From Leifsonia sp. Leaf264 (GTDB lineage: Bacteria; Actinomycetota; Actinomycetes; Actinomycetales; Microbacteriaceae), in contig NZ_LMMR01000004.1 of assembly GCF_001422325.1 (NCBI RefSeq), positions 566,208 through 630,207 of the forward strand: a stretch of DNA of 64,000 bases, given 5' to 3'. Under the pieces are notes generated by a model that saw only the letters and a list, made by a program, of their open reading frames with translations, did not search any database and was not told the DNA's origin. Position numbers and translations under genes: made by a program. How positions within the stretch are numbered: the first letter of the stretch is position 1; every line of letters starts with the position of its first letter. Positions 1-9,160 of this stretch are shown piece by piece.

Positions 1-438
1 AGCGAGAAGACCTTCCGCACGCAGATCCTGCTCGACGCGATCGCCGAGGCCGAAGAGGTCAAGGTCAGCCAGGACGAGCTCTCGCAGTACCTCATCCAGG
101 GTGCCGCGCAGTACGGCATGGACCCGAACGAGTTCGTGCAGGCCCTGAGCAGCAACGGCCAGATCCCCGCCATGGTGGGAGAGGTCGCGCGCAACAAGGC
201 CCTGGCCCTCGTGCTCGGCAAGGCCGTCGTCACCGACACCAATGGTGCCGTGGTCGACCTGTCCGACTTCGTCGTGACCGAGGAGGACGAGGACGAGGCC
301 GAGGCCGAGGTCGTCGCCGAGGCTGAAGAGCTCGTCGAGGAGGCAGAGGCCGCCGACGCCATCATCGAGGCCGAGGAGAAGCCGAAGAAGAAGGCTCCCG
401 CCAAGAAGAAGGCTGCTGCCAAGGCCGACGCCGAGTAG
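1..438 (+). CDS. tig: Trigger factor, C-terminal part (5' end outside window)
   Basis: The frame is open from base 1 and ends at a TAG at 436-438. The visible 145 residues match the C-terminal substrate-cradling arm of trigger factor, the ribosome-bound peptidyl-prolyl isomerase and chaperone. They start [20 protein letters not shown], continue through the helical segment that ends with an [11 protein letters not shown]-like motif, then an acidic Glu/Asp run and a Lys/Ala-rich tail ([13 protein letters not shown]). Charged tails of this kind are usual in actinobacterial trigger factors. Position just upstream of clpP1-clpP2 and clpX is the common tig-clpP-clpX neighbourhood and supports the call. 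The start and PPIase domain are outside the window. Confidence 0.93.
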   Translation, partial: SEKTFRTQILLDAIAEAEEVKVSQDELSQYLIQGAAQYGMDPNEFVQALSSNGQIPAMVGEVARNKALALVLGKAVVTDTNGAVVDLSDFVVTEEDEDEAEAEVVAEAEELVEEAEAADAIIEAEEKPKKKAPAKKKAAAKADAE

Positions 439-455
439 TCAGCACCAGCACCATC

Positions 456-493
456 CGAGAGGGTCGATCGCGTTCGCGCGGTCGACCCTCTCG
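456..493 (+). terminator. Intrinsic-type hairpin after tig
   Basis: The arms CGAGAGGGTCGA (456-467) and TCGACCCTCTCG (482-493) continue through a T-G wobble into CGCG/CGCG closed by a TTCG tetraloop (473-476). This gives an almost perfect 17-bp stem. No T-tract follows, as is frequent in high-GC actinobacteria. It lies 18 nt after the tig stop and just before the ribosome binding site of the next gene. Confidence 0.75.
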
Positions 494-512
494 TGCATCC
501 GAAGGAGAACCG

Positions 513-1013
513 ATGCCGTCAGCCACCCACCCCGACGACTGGAGCGCCCGCATCGACGCCGTCTGGGCCGCCGCCGACGACCTCGGTGACGACGCCGTCA
601 TCGCCAGCATCGACGCCATCGCCGCCGAACGAGGCGATGGCGATGCGCGCGCCCTGTTCGAGATGGCCGGTGCGCGCGATTCCGCCGGGCTCGAGGCCGA
701 TGCGGCACCGCTCTACCGCCGCGCGCTCGAGCTCGGCCTCGATGACATGCACCGTCCGCAGGCCGTCATCCAGCTCGCGAGCACCCTCCGCAACCTGGGC
801 GAGGTGGGGGAGAGCATCCGGATGCTGGAGACCGAGCGTGCCGAACACCCCGACTCGCCGCTGGACGACGCTGCCGCCGCATTCCTGGCGCTGGCGCTGG
901 TGAGCGAGGGGAGCGCCGAGCGGGCGGCATCCGTGGCTCTCAGCGCACTCGCACCTCACCTCCAGCTCTACACCCGCTCGGTGCGCGCCTACGCGGAGGA
1001 GTTGGCACTCTGA
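513..1013 (+). CDS. TPR (tetratricopeptide) repeat protein
   Basis: The 166-residue soluble, alanine-rich helical protein has an ATG preceded by GAAGGAG (501-507). Residues about 35-150 read as degenerate TPR helices (for example ALFEMAGARDSAGLEADAAPLYRRALELGL, then QAVIQLASTLRNLGEVGESIRMLE). This resembles the short actinobacterial tetratricopeptide proteins of the TPR_5 type. No signal peptide, membrane segment or catalytic motif is visible, so a protein-protein scaffold role is the most that can be inferred. It sits between tig and clpP1, separated from tig by a hairpin, and may have its own promoter. Function unknown. Confidence 0.8.
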   Translation: MPSATHPDDWSARIDAVWAAADDLGDDAVIASIDAIAAERGDGDARALFEMAGARDSAGLEADAAPLYRRALELGLDDMHRPQAVIQLASTLRNLGEVGESIRMLETERAEHPDSPLDDAAAAFLALALVSEGSAERAASVALSALAPHLQLYTRSVRAYAEELAL

Positions 1014-1022
1014 CGCCGACTC

Positions 1023-1036
1023 TGCTCACGGCGAAC
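1023..1036 (+). promoter_or_regulatory. Candidate ClgR activator site before clpP1-clpP2
   Basis: TGCTCACGGCG followed by AAC matches 10 of 11 core positions of the ClgR consensus as I recall it (CGCYNANRGCG followed by WWS). It lies upstream of a possible -10, TAGATT, at 1065-1070, a position suited to an activator. ClgR activation of clpP1P2 is established in Corynebacterium and Streptomyces; binding here is inference. Confidence 0.45.
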
Positions 1037-1101
1037 ATGGCCGGGTTCAGGGGATGTGCTCGGTTAGATTCGTCTTACGCGATAACTGAAGGAGCGACAC
1101 A

Positions 1102-1689
1102 ATGGCCGAACCGACACTGGGACCCAGTGTTTTTGACCGCCTGCTGAAGGACCGCATCATCTGGCTCGGTTCCGAGGTGCGCGACGAGAACGCCAACGAG
1201 ATCGCGGCGAAGCTTCTGCTCCTCGCCGCTGAGGACTCGAAGCGGGACATCTACCTCTACATCAACTCTCCCGGCGGCTCGATCACGGCCGGCATGGCGA
1301 TCTACGACACCATGCAGTTCGTTCCCAACGACATCGTGACCGTCGGCATCGGCATGGCGGCCTCCATGGGCCAGCTCCTCCTCACCGCCGGAACGAAGGG
1401 CAAGCGCTACATCACCCCGAACGCCCGAGTGCTGCTGCACCAGCCGCACGGTGGCTTCGGCGGAACGTCGAGCGACATCCAGACCCAGGCCCAGCTCATC
1501 CTCGACATGAAGCGCCGTCTCGCCGAGATCACCGCCGCTCAGACCGGCAAGACCGTCGAGCAGGTCAACGAGGACGGCGACCGCGACCGTTGGTTCAACG
1601 CCCAGCAGGCACTCGAGTACGGCTTCGTGGACCACATCCGCGAGTCGGCGCTCGACGTGTTCGGCGGCGGCGGCACCGACGCCAAGTAG
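1102..1689 (+). CDS. clpP1: ATP-dependent Clp protease proteolytic subunit ClpP1
   Basis: This 195-residue serine peptidase subunit of the Clp protease forms heptameric rings that degrade proteins unfolded by ClpX or ClpC. The catalytic triad is visible: Ser88 in GMAASMG, His113 in LLHQPHGG and Asp162 in GDRDRWF, with the same 25- and 49-residue spacing as E. coli Ser97/His122/Asp171. The ATG is preceded by GAAGGAG. The second paralogue, clpP2, follows after 28 bp, the usual actinobacterial bicistron whose two products form a mixed tetradecamer. A ClgR-like site lies upstream. Confidence 0.97.
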   Translation: MAEPTLGPSVFDRLLKDRIIWLGSEVRDENANEIAAKLLLLAAEDSKRDIYLYINSPGGSITAGMAIYDTMQFVPNDIVTVGIGMAASMGQLLLTAGTKGKRYITPNARVLLHQPHGGFGGTSSDIQTQAQLILDMKRRLAEITAAQTGKTVEQVNEDGDRDRWFNAQQALEYGFVDHIRESALDVFGGGGTDAK

Positions 1690-1717
1690 AGCACCGAACA
1701 GAGACAAGGACTTAGAC

Positions 1718-2401
1718 ATGACCATCCCCAGCTTCGGTGGCTCCGCAACCAGCTCCATGGGGGGCAGCGCGCTTCACCAGCCGTCCTCCCGCTACATCCT
1801 GCCCAGCTTCGAGGAGCGCACGGCCTACGGCTACAAGCGTCAGGACCCCTACGCCAAGCTGTTCGAGGACCGCGTGATCTTCCTCGGCGTGCAGGTCGAC
1901 GACGCGTCGGCCGACGACATCATGGCGCAGCTGCTCGTGCTCGAGAGCATGGACCCCGACCGCGACATCATGATGTACATCAACTCGCCCGGTGGCTCCT
2001 TCACGGCCATGACGGCGATCTACGACACCATGCAGTACATCCGTCCGCAGATCCAGACCGTCGTCCTCGGCCAGGCCGCCTCGGCTGCCGCGGTGCTCGC
2101 GGCAGCAGGCACGCCCGGCAAGCGACTCGCCCTCCCGAACGCCCGCATCCTCATCCACCAGCCCGCCGTTGGCCAGGCCGGACAGGGACAGGCGTCCGAC
2201 ATCGAGATCCAGGCGCAGGAGATCCTCCGCATGCGCGTCTGGCTCGAGGAGACGCTGGCGAAGCACTCCAACCGGACCGTCGAGCAGGTCAACAAGGACA
2301 TCGACCGCGACAAGATCCTCTCGGCAGCCGACTCCCTGGAGTACGGCCTGATCGACCAGGTGCTGAGCTCCCGCAAGGGTCTCGCGGCGATCGCCAAGTA
2401 G
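1718..2401 (+). CDS. clpP2: ATP-dependent Clp protease proteolytic subunit ClpP2
   Basis: This 227-residue ClpP paralogue has Ser122 (QAASAA), His147 (ILIHQP) and Asp196 (KDIDRDK) in the family spacing. It has a longer N-terminal extension (about 45 residues, with Gly/Ser-rich start) than ClpP1, typical of actinobacterial ClpP2, whose propeptide is removed on assembly. It is co-transcribed with clpP1 by proximity. The following genes are an orphan ATPase and then clpX on the same strand, so the protease and unfoldase genes are close but not adjacent. Confidence 0.97.
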   Translation: MTIPSFGGSATSSMGGSALHQPSSRYILPSFEERTAYGYKRQDPYAKLFEDRVIFLGVQVDDASADDIMAQLLVLESMDPDRDIMMYINSPGGSFTAMTAIYDTMQYIRPQIQTVVLGQAASAAAVLAAAGTPGKRLALPNARILIHQPAVGQAGQGQASDIEIQAQEILRMRVWLEETLAKHSNRTVEQVNKDIDRDKILSAADSLEYGLIDQVLSSRKGLAAIAK

Positions 2402-2431
2402 GCGAGCAGACCGCACAGGAACAGCTCCACC

Positions 2432-3187
2432 GTGAACGCGGCGGACGACTGGCTGAACGACAGCCGGCCCGTCCGTCGCGTTTCCGTTTCTCCGGATGCC
2501 GCCATCCCGCGGGACTCGTGGCCGGCATCCATCCCTGCCGTCGGCCAGTTCCTCCGAGAGGGCGGCCGCGAGTTCGCGCCGGGACTCACGCTCCTCGTCG
2601 GCGAGAACGGCAGTGGCAAGTCGACGCTCCTGGAGGGCATCGCGATGGCCAACGGGCTGCCGCCGGAGGGTGGGAGCAATCAGGGCAGCCACTCCACCCG
2701 TCCGAGCGAGTCACCGCTGGCGGACTGGCTGCGCATCGAGCGCAGCCCGGGAGCGCCGCGTTGGGGGTTCTTCCTGCGCGCGGAAACCATGCACGGCTAC
2801 TACAGCTACCTCGAGGCGCTCCCGAACAGCCCCGACCGCGACCTGCACGAACTCAGCCACGGCGAGTCCTTCAATCGCATCCTCGATGACAAGCTCAATC
2901 ACCCGCACTTCGTGGCGGGCCTGGTCTGTCTCGACGAGCCCGAGGCGGCGCTGTCGTTCGGGTCGAGCCTGCGCTGGATCGCCGGGATGTCCGAGGCGCT
3001 GAAGCGCGGCACCCAGATCATCTGCGCCACGCACTCGCCGATCCTGGCGTCGTTCCCCGGGGCGTCGATCCTCGAGCTGGGGGAGTGGGGCATCCGGGAG
3101 TCGAGCTGGGAGGATCTCGAGCTCGTCGACCACTGGCGCAGCTATCTCGACGATCCGCGTCGCTACCTGCGACACCTGATCGACTGA
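2432..3187 (+). CDS. AAA/ABC-type ATPase, SMC-like fold, function unknown
   Basis: This 251-residue protein has all the ATPase motifs of the ABC/SMC/Rad50 class: Walker [10 protein letters not shown] (57-65), signature-like LSHGES (141-146), Walker [12 protein letters not shown] (164 onward) and H-loop CATHSP with His201. It has no transmembrane domain, coiled coil or partner permease nearby, so it is not a normal transporter subunit. It looks like the AAA_23/AAA_21 soluble ATPases. The GTG start at 2432 lies 30 bp after clpP2, suggesting co-transcription with the protease genes, but any link to proteolysis is only positional. Confidence 0.8.
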   Translation: MNAADDWLNDSRPVRRVSVSPDAAIPRDSWPASIPAVGQFLREGGREFAPGLTLLVGENGSGKSTLLEGIAMANGLPPEGGSNQGSHSTRPSESPLADWLRIERSPGAPRWGFFLRAETMHGYYSYLEALPNSPDRDLHELSHGESFNRILDDKLNHPHFVAGLVCLDEPEAALSFGSSLRWIAGMSEALKRGTQIICATHSPILASFPGASILELGEWGIRESSWEDLELVDHWRSYLDDPRRYLRHLID

Positions 3188-3203
3188 TTCGCGCAGGGCG
3201 AAC
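3188..3203 (+). promoter_or_regulatory. ClgR-like site before clpX
   Basis: TTCGCGCAGGGCGAAC is nearly palindromic (TTCGC/GCGAA) and shares GGCGAAC with the candidate ClgR site upstream of clpP1. It matches 10 of 11 core positions of the recalled ClgR motif. A possible clpX -10, TAGGCT, lies at 3259-3264. Binding is untested. Confidence 0.35.
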
Positions 3204-3293
3204 GACGCGCAGGCCGCGCAAAGGCGGCATGCTTCCCGCAATTGTCCGTGCCACAGGTTAGGCTCGGTTCAGGTTGCACAGAAGGGGGCACTG

Positions 3294-4568
<1,275 letters not shown>

Positions 4569-4576
4569 CCGCCACT

Positions 4577-5857
4577 GTGACGACGGAACGCCCGGGGGCA
4601 GGGCTGTTCCACACTGTCCTCGCCGGCGTTATCGCCGCCATCACGGGCTTCGCCAGCTCCTTCGCCCTCGTCATCGCGGGGCTCGGTGCTGTCGGGGCGA
4701 CGGATGCGCAGGCATCGTCGGGTCTCTTCGCCCTCTGCCTGGCCACAGGCATCGCCTGCATCGTGCTGCCGCTCCTCATGCGCATCCCGATCTCGTTCGC
4801 CTGGTCGACGCCCGGGGCCGCGCTCCTCATCGCCGCCGGTGCCGTCACTGGGGAGTTCGCCGCCGCCGTCGGCGCGTTCCTCGTCTGCGGAGTGCTCATC
4901 GTCCTGTCCGGCCTGTGGCCGGCCCTCGGCCGCGCCATCACGAGCATCCCCAAGCCCATCGCCAGTGCGATGCTCGCCGGCATCCTGTTCCCCATCTGCA
5001 TCGCACCGGTCACGGCAGCGGTCACCGAGCCGGCCATCGCCATCCCCATGGTGCTGGTCTGGCTTCTGCTGGCCAGGCTCGCGCCTCGCTGGGCCGTGCC
5101 GGCGGCCATGCTCGTCGCCGTGATCGGCATCGGCGTCGCAGCAGGCCCAGACGTCTTCGCCAGCGCGTCGGCCGCACCGCACCTCGAGTTCGTCCTGCCG
5201 ACCTTCGACCCGCTGGTGATCGTGAGTCTCGGCCTGCCGCTGTTCATCGTCACGATGGCGGGGCAGAACGTCCCGGGGTTCGCCGTCATGTCGACCTTCG
5301 GCTATTCCCCGCCGCCGCGTCCGGTCCTGGTGAGCAGCGGTCTCGGCACCATCGGCGCCGCGCTGTTCGGCGGCCACGCCATCAACCTCGCGGCGATCAC
5401 TGCGGCGCTGATGGCATCGCCGGAGTCGCATCCCGACCGTTCGAAGCGCTGGATCGCCACCTTCACCTCGGGCATCGTGTACCTCGTGCTCGGCCTGTGC
5501 GCCGGGCTCGCGACGGCCGTGGTGGCAGCTGCGCCACCGATCATCATCACGGCCGTGGCCGGCCTCGCGCTCCTCGGCGCCTTCGTCACGGCCATCGGCG
5601 GCGCGCTCGAAGCACCTCAGCATCGCATCAGCGGCGTCGCGACCTTCCTCGTCACGGCATCCGGCATCTCGATCATCGGTATCGGTTCCGCATTCTGGGG
5701 CCTCATCGTCGGCGGGGTCCTGATGGCCTGGCTGTCACCGTGGAAGCGGGTCAGCCCGGATACGGCCCGGGGAACGCGCCCAGCAGACTCAGAAGCCGGC
5801 GTGCCGGCGCAGGCACGCCTCGACGAGGAGAGAGACGATGAGCCAGACCGCACCTGA
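4577..5857 (+). CDS. benE: Benzoate/H+ symporter BenE-type membrane transporter
   Basis: This 426-residue, very hydrophobic protein has about 10-12 membrane helices and the BenE family pattern: an opening [26 protein letters not shown], then the [21 protein letters not shown] and [12 protein letters not shown] segments. BenE members import benzoate or other aromatic acids with protons, but no aromatic degradation genes are in this window, so the real substrate is open. The GTG start lies 8 bp after the clpX stop, and the 3' end overlaps the next gene by 20 bp, so it may be co-transcribed with clpX. Confidence 0.85.
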   Translation: MTTERPGAGLFHTVLAGVIAAITGFASSFALVIAGLGAVGATDAQASSGLFALCLATGIACIVLPLLMRIPISFAWSTPGAALLIAAGAVTGEFAAAVGAFLVCGVLIVLSGLWPALGRAITSIPKPIASAMLAGILFPICIAPVTAAVTEPAIAIPMVLVWLLLARLAPRWAVPAAMLVAVIGIGVAAGPDVFASASAAPHLEFVLPTFDPLVIVSLGLPLFIVTMAGQNVPGFAVMSTFGYSPPPRPVLVSSGLGTIGAALFGGHAINLAAITAALMASPESHPDRSKRWIATFTSGIVYLVLGLCAGLATAVVAAAPPIIITAVAGLALLGAFVTAIGGALEAPQHRISGVATFLVTASGISIIGIGSAFWGLIVGGVLMAWLSPWKRVSPDTARGTRPADSEAGVPAQARLDEERDDEPDRT

Positions 5858-6689
5858 GCCGTCCCCCGGCGACACCGCTTCACCATCGGCGCCCGCCGTC
5901 CGCTCGGAACCCGACGGTACCGCATCCGGCTCGGCCACCGTCAGCCGGTGGCGACGGATCGCCGTGATCGCCATCGTGGTGTCATTCTCGATCACAGCGC
6001 TCGTCGGAATCCTCTCCCTCCTCGTCGGGAGCCTCGGCGATGTGCAATGGCGCATCCTCAGCACGACGTCGCTCGTCGGCACCTTCAGCGTGCTCGCACT
6101 CTGCCACCTGGCCGTCGTCGCCGGCGCATACCGCTGGATTGCGGCCGCGGGCCTCCTGGTGAGCGCCCTCGCACTGCTGATCGGCCTCGGAATGATCTGG
6201 GCTCCCGACGACTGGGGGTTCCGCTCGACCCTCGGCTGGCAGAGCTTCGGCATCACGGCGATCCTGGCCGTGAGCGCCGCTCACGCCAACCTGCTCCTCA
6301 TCCTGGGCCGACGTCGACGCGCTGTGGTGCGCATCGGCCTCTGGGTGACCATCGGCCTCATCGCCCTCCTCGCGACGCTGCTCGTGCTGGAGATCGCCAC
6401 CGAGTGGGGCATCAGCAGCGACGGCTTCACGCGTCTGATCGGCACCGTCGCCATCCTCGACGTGCTCGGCACCGTCGTCGTTCCCGTTCTCGCGATCTTC
6501 CTCCGCGACGATCCAGCGTCGGTCGGGACTCCGGATGCCTCCGGTACGAGCGGGAGCGCCGCCGTCCCGGTATCGCCGGTGACGGCCGAGCGCCTCGATG
6601 CCCTGCGCGCGGGTCGTGGAATCAGCCGCGAACGCCTGATCGAGGAGCTCGTGGCAGCGGCGGACGGGGCACGCCGCAGCATCGGCTAG
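5838..6689 (+). CDS. Membrane protein of unknown function with SHOCT-like C-terminus
   Basis: This 283-residue protein has a Pro/Ala-rich soluble N-terminus (about 30 residues), six predicted hydrophobic segments between about residues 35 and 225, a Gly/Ser linker, and a C-terminal helix TAERLDALRAGRGISRERLIEEL that resembles a short SHOCT-type oligomerisation motif. The start ATG lies inside benE and is preceded by GAGGAGAGAGA, so translation is probably coupled. Its stop overlaps that of the convergent DUF6504 gene by 4 bp. I recognise no enzymatic motif. Confidence 0.75.
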   Translation: MSQTAPEPSPGDTASPSAPAVRSEPDGTASGSATVSRWRRIAVIAIVVSFSITALVGILSLLVGSLGDVQWRILSTTSLVGTFSVLALCHLAVVAGAYRWIAAAGLLVSALALLIGLGMIWAPDDWGFRSTLGWQSFGITAILAVSAAHANLLLILGRRRRAVVRIGLWVTIGLIALLATLLVLEIATEWGISSDGFTRLIGTVAILDVLGTVVVPVLAIFLRDDPASVGTPDASGTSGSAAVPVSPVTAERLDALRAGRGISRERLIEELVAAADGARRSIG

Positions 6690-6973
6690 TCGAAGACCCG
6701 CACCAGGTTCCACCTGTCGCGGCCGTCGTGCTCGACGTCGAACACGTGGGTTTCGCCGTCGTCGGCGCTCGCCTGGAACCGCCAGCCCGAGATCTGCAGG
6801 GGAACCCGACCGTAGCCGAGCTCGTGGTGGGCGAGGGGCTGCCACCAGTCGCACGGACCGACCAGCACGGTCGGGACGTCGTTCACCCGGAATCGACGCG
6901 ACCGCCAGACCATGCGCTGCGGTTCGCCGCTCTCGGCCGTCCACACGGCAACGGCCTCGTCGATCTGCGTCAT
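6686..6973 (-). CDS. DUF6504 family protein, probable SOS-regulated
   Basis: This 95-residue protein is rich in Trp and aromatics (MVWRSRRFRV, CDWWQPL, RDRWNLVRVFD), matching the DUF6504 pattern. The ATG at 6973 is chosen over a GTG at 7024 because a clear GGAGG lies 5 nt upstream, and because the longer form would run through the LexA-like box at 6992-7007. From memory, relatives are found beside imuB and dnaE2 (mutagenic translesion polymerase genes) in other actinobacteria. Here no such gene is adjacent. A role in damage tolerance is inference from that recollection and the operator. Confidence 0.75.
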   Translation of the reverse strand: MTQIDEAVAVWTAESGEPQRMVWRSRRFRVNDVPTVLVGPCDWWQPLAHHELGYGRVPLQISGWRFQASADDGETHVFDVEHDGRDRWNLVRVFD

Positions 6974-6991
6974 GCTGCCTCCACCGAACAT

Positions 6992-7007
6992 TCGAAGATG
7001 TGTTCGA
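6992..7007 (-). promoter_or_regulatory. LexA (SOS) box upstream of DUF6504 gene
   Basis: TCGAAGATGTGTTCGA matches the actinobacterial LexA box TCGAACNNNNGTTCGA in 11 of 12 conserved bases. It lies 19 nt upstream of the ATG and directly downstream of a -10-like TATAGT read on the minus strand (7007-7012), a position where LexA would block transcription. Confidence 0.7.
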
Positions 7008-7026
7008 CTATAGCAGCGGGACACGA

Positions 7027-7063
7027 CATCGGCCCCGCCGCGTGGGGTGCGACGGGGCCGATG
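7027..7063 (-). terminator. Hairpin downstream of sepH
   Basis: A perfect 11-bp stem CATCGGCCCCG/CGGGGCCGATG (7027-7037 and 7053-7063) encloses a 15-nt loop. It lies 22 nt beyond the sepH stop on the minus strand and upstream of the DUF6504 promoter, so it would insulate the latter from sepH readthrough. Confidence 0.65.
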
Positions 7064-7084
7064 GTGAGGGATGGTGCGTGGTGT

Positions 7085-8161
7085 CTACGCCAGGTCGTCG
7101 TCCGTGCGGGCGCCGAACACGATCTCGTCCCAGCTGGGCATCGACGTGCGGCCCTTCTTGCGGGAGACGGAGCCGTTCGAGCCGGTCTGGTTCACCCAGT
7201 CGCGCCTCGTGCCCGTCGCCACCGTCGGAACCGGGTTCACCGGGGGAGTGGCCGGGATGGGGAGTTCGGGCTGCTCGGAGACCGGTGCCGGGCCGCGCGA
7301 ACTGATGACGGTGTCTTCCTGGAAGGTCGCGGACTCGCGCTCTCCGCGTCGACGGCGCAGCGCTTCGAGGAGATCGGCGGTCTCGCTCAACGACTTGGGC
7401 GGGTCGTCGGCTCGGTTGATGGCCGCCTTCGTGACAGCAGCGCTTGAGACGCCGGTTCGCCCGTACGGGATCGGCTCAGCGGGTGCCTCGACATCGGCCT
7501 GCTCGATCAGCGGGTCGCGGAACGTGAAAGCGCCGCTGTCGAAACGCGACTGGTCGGCATCCGCCGTGTCCACGGCGCGGAGCCGGGGGATGAGCGAGCC
7601 TGTGAGTTCACCCTGCTGGGAGAGCGTGATGGCCTCGCTGTTCAGCGGGGCGAGGGCCAGCTTCTTCGGCTCGAAGCCCCAGCGGGCGTCGTGATCGATG
7701 GAGTCGGCCGTGAACTCGAGCTTGATGATCCAGCCGCCGGCCGGTTCCTTCCAGCTCGCCCAGCGCTCGTTCGAGGCGCCGAGAGAGGCGAGACGCTGAC
7801 GCATCACGCCGCCGAAGCTCGAATCGTCGTCCGCCGGGTCCGGTTCCTGGGTCGGATGCACGGGAACGCTCAGCGCGCTGGTGAGCACGTGTTCGCGTTC
7901 GGCGAGCACCGGCCCCTCGAACCGCTGGATGTACTCCAGTGAGGCTCCAGTGACCGCTGCGACGTCTTCGGCGCTCATTCCCGAGCGCACGTATGCCTGC
8001 ACCTCGCGAGGCGACAGCTTCTGGCTCCCTGTCGGCTCGGGGTTCGCTCGACGCAGGCGGGACTGCATCACCTCGTCGATCACGATCCGGAAGCGGTCGC
8101 CGTCGTCAGAGGCGACGACCAGTGCCCCGTTCTCGACTCCGATTACCTTCAATTCCTGCAT
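7085..8161 (-). CDS. sepH: Septation protein SepH (DUF3071)
   Basis: This 358-residue protein has the conserved N-terminal domain MQELKVIGVENGALVV..., followed by the helix-turn-helix-like part LSPREVQAYVRSGMSAEDVAAVTGASLEYIQRFEGPVLAEREH, as in Streptomyces SepH, which stimulates FtsZ assembly at division septa. The C-terminal two thirds are low-complexity and probably disordered (Pro/Ala/Asp-rich), ending RKKGRTSMPSWDEIVFGAR, a conserved terminal peptide. The ATG is preceded by GAGAGGGC. Restriction to Actinobacteria helps identify the host. Confidence 0.92.
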   Translation of the reverse strand: MQELKVIGVENGALVVASDDGDRFRIVIDEVMQSRLRRANPEPTGSQKLSPREVQAYVRSGMSAEDVAAVTGASLEYIQRFEGPVLAEREHVLTSALSVPVHPTQEPDPADDDSSFGGVMRQRLASLGASNERWASWKEPAGGWIIKLEFTADSIDHDARWGFEPKKLALAPLNSEAITLSQQGELTGSLIPRLRAVDTADADQSRFDSGAFTFRDPLIEQADVEAPAEPIPYGRTGVSSAAVTKAAINRADDPPKSLSETADLLEALRRRRGERESATFQEDTVISSRGPAPVSEQPELPIPATPPVNPVPTVATGTRRDWVNQTGSNGSVSRKKGRTSMPSWDEIVFGARTDDDLA

Positions 8162-8321
8162 CGGGATAGCCCTCTCGTGCTCGCAACTTCACGCCAAGGG
8201 TCGCACGTCGAGTCCCCAATTCGCGGGAATACCATCCGCGTGCCGGAAGTTGACCCGGATGACCTGAGAAGGCGCCGAATGGCCGTTTGCTATTCCCGCC
8301 CGATTGGGGCACACTATCGTC

Positions 8322-8342
8322 GCCGTTCTCATGAGGAACGGC
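8322..8342 (+). promoter_or_regulatory. Short inverted repeat in the DUF4193 leader
   Basis: GCCGTTC-TCATGAG-GAACGGC forms a 7-bp dyad between a possible -10 (TATCGT, 8315-8320) and the start at 8362. It would lie at the 5' end of the mRNA leader. It may be an operator or a stabilising hairpin; no known motif is recognised. Confidence 0.3.
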
Positions 8343-8361
8343 GGTAACTGAATGGATGGGC

Positions 8362-8655
8362 ATGGCAACGGATTACGACGCACCGCGAAAGACTGACGAC
8401 GACTCCGAGTCGATCGAAGCACTCAAGGAGCGAGTACCCGACAAGATGTCCGGCGTCGTCGACGTCGAAGACGCCGACAACCCCGGCGGTTTCGAGCTGC
8501 CCGGTGCAGACCTCTCCGACCTTGACCTCGACGTGGTCGTGCTGCCTCCCCAGGCAGACGAATTCACCTGCGTGAACTGCTTCCTCGTGAAGCACCGCTC
8601 GCAGATCGACCACGACAGCAAGCTCGGCCCGGTGTGCCTGGAGTGCGCCGCCTAG
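8362..8655 (+). CDS. DUF4193 family zinc-ribbon-like protein
   Basis: This 97-residue protein begins MATDYDAPRKTDDD, the hallmark of DUF4193. It has an acidic middle and a C-terminal Cys4 cluster: Cys70, Cys73, Cys92 and Cys95 (CVNC...CLEC), a probable zinc site. The start at 8362 is chosen over an in-frame ATG 6 bp upstream because the family begins at MATDYDAP. The stop overlaps the convergent DUF3093 gene by 4 bp. The DUF4193/DUF3093/dut/DUF3710 order is conserved in Mycobacterium and other actinobacteria. Function unknown. Confidence 0.9.
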   Translation: MATDYDAPRKTDDDSESIEALKERVPDKMSGVVDVEDADNPGGFELPGADLSDLDLDVVVLPPQADEFTCVNCFLVKHRSQIDHDSKLGPVCLECAA

Positions 8656-9122
8656 GACACATCGTCGTTCGACTCGACTGGCCGTTGCGATCCATTGATC
8701 GCAGCGGCCAGTTCTCTTCCATGGCGGGTCGAGACGATCCAGTACGGAGCCGGATCCTCGGCCGCTGGGAGAAGCGGAACCTTCACGACGTCGTCGACAT
8801 AGCCGCGGATCATCAACCAGGCGCGGGCATCGAGGTTCGGCCCGCGCTCGCGCCAGGCCGCCTGCCCGCTGTACGAGGTCGCGTCCCCCACGAGCGAGAG
8901 CGGGATGGACGCCTTTCCGGCACTGAGTCTTCCGTCAGCCACGGTCACGGTGGGTGCCGACAGGATGAGCCCGGCCACGCACCCGCCGTAGAGCACTATC
9001 GCCGTGATGATCCCGGCCGTCACCGAGATCGGCGCCAGCACCAGAATCGATGCGGGGATGACGAGGGCTGTCGAGATGAACAGCCACGGGGCTGGCCAGA
9101 GGCGTTCGCGGTAGTCGGGCAT
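8652..9122 (-). CDS. DUF3093 family membrane protein
   Basis: This 156-residue protein starts MPDYRERLWPAPWLFISTAL, the DUF3093 signature, has two membrane helices within residues 12-55, then a cytosolic beta-rich domain (SAGKASIPLSLVGDATSYSG, DARAWLMIRGYVDDVVKVPL, DPAPYWIVSTRHGREL). It is transcribed divergently from dut, with 38 bp between the two start codons. The context is the conserved actinobacterial dut neighbourhood. Function unknown; the domain resembles a PH-like module only loosely. Confidence 0.88.
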   Translation of the reverse strand: MPDYRERLWPAPWLFISTALVIPASILVLAPISVTAGIITAIVLYGGCVAGLILSAPTVTVADGRLSAGKASIPLSLVGDATSYSGQAAWRERGPNLDARAWLMIRGYVDDVVKVPLLPAAEDPAPYWIVSTRHGRELAAAINGSQRPVESNDDVS

Positions 9123-9148
9123 GGCTCTATTCGATCAGATATCTGCAC

Positions 9149-9154
9149 TACCCT
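9149..9154 (+). promoter_or_regulatory. -10 element of dut, leaderless start predicted
   Basis: TACCCT fits TANNNT and ends 6 nt before the GTG start at 9161, so transcription would begin at or next to the start codon. No Shine-Dalgarno sequence is present. Confidence 0.5.
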
Positions 9155-9160
9155 CGACAC

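Noticed and set aside
3242-3264. Iron-box-like TTAGGCT before clpX
   Set aside because: Only a short stretch matches and it is better explained as a -10 hexamer; similar TTAGG strings occur before other promoters here.
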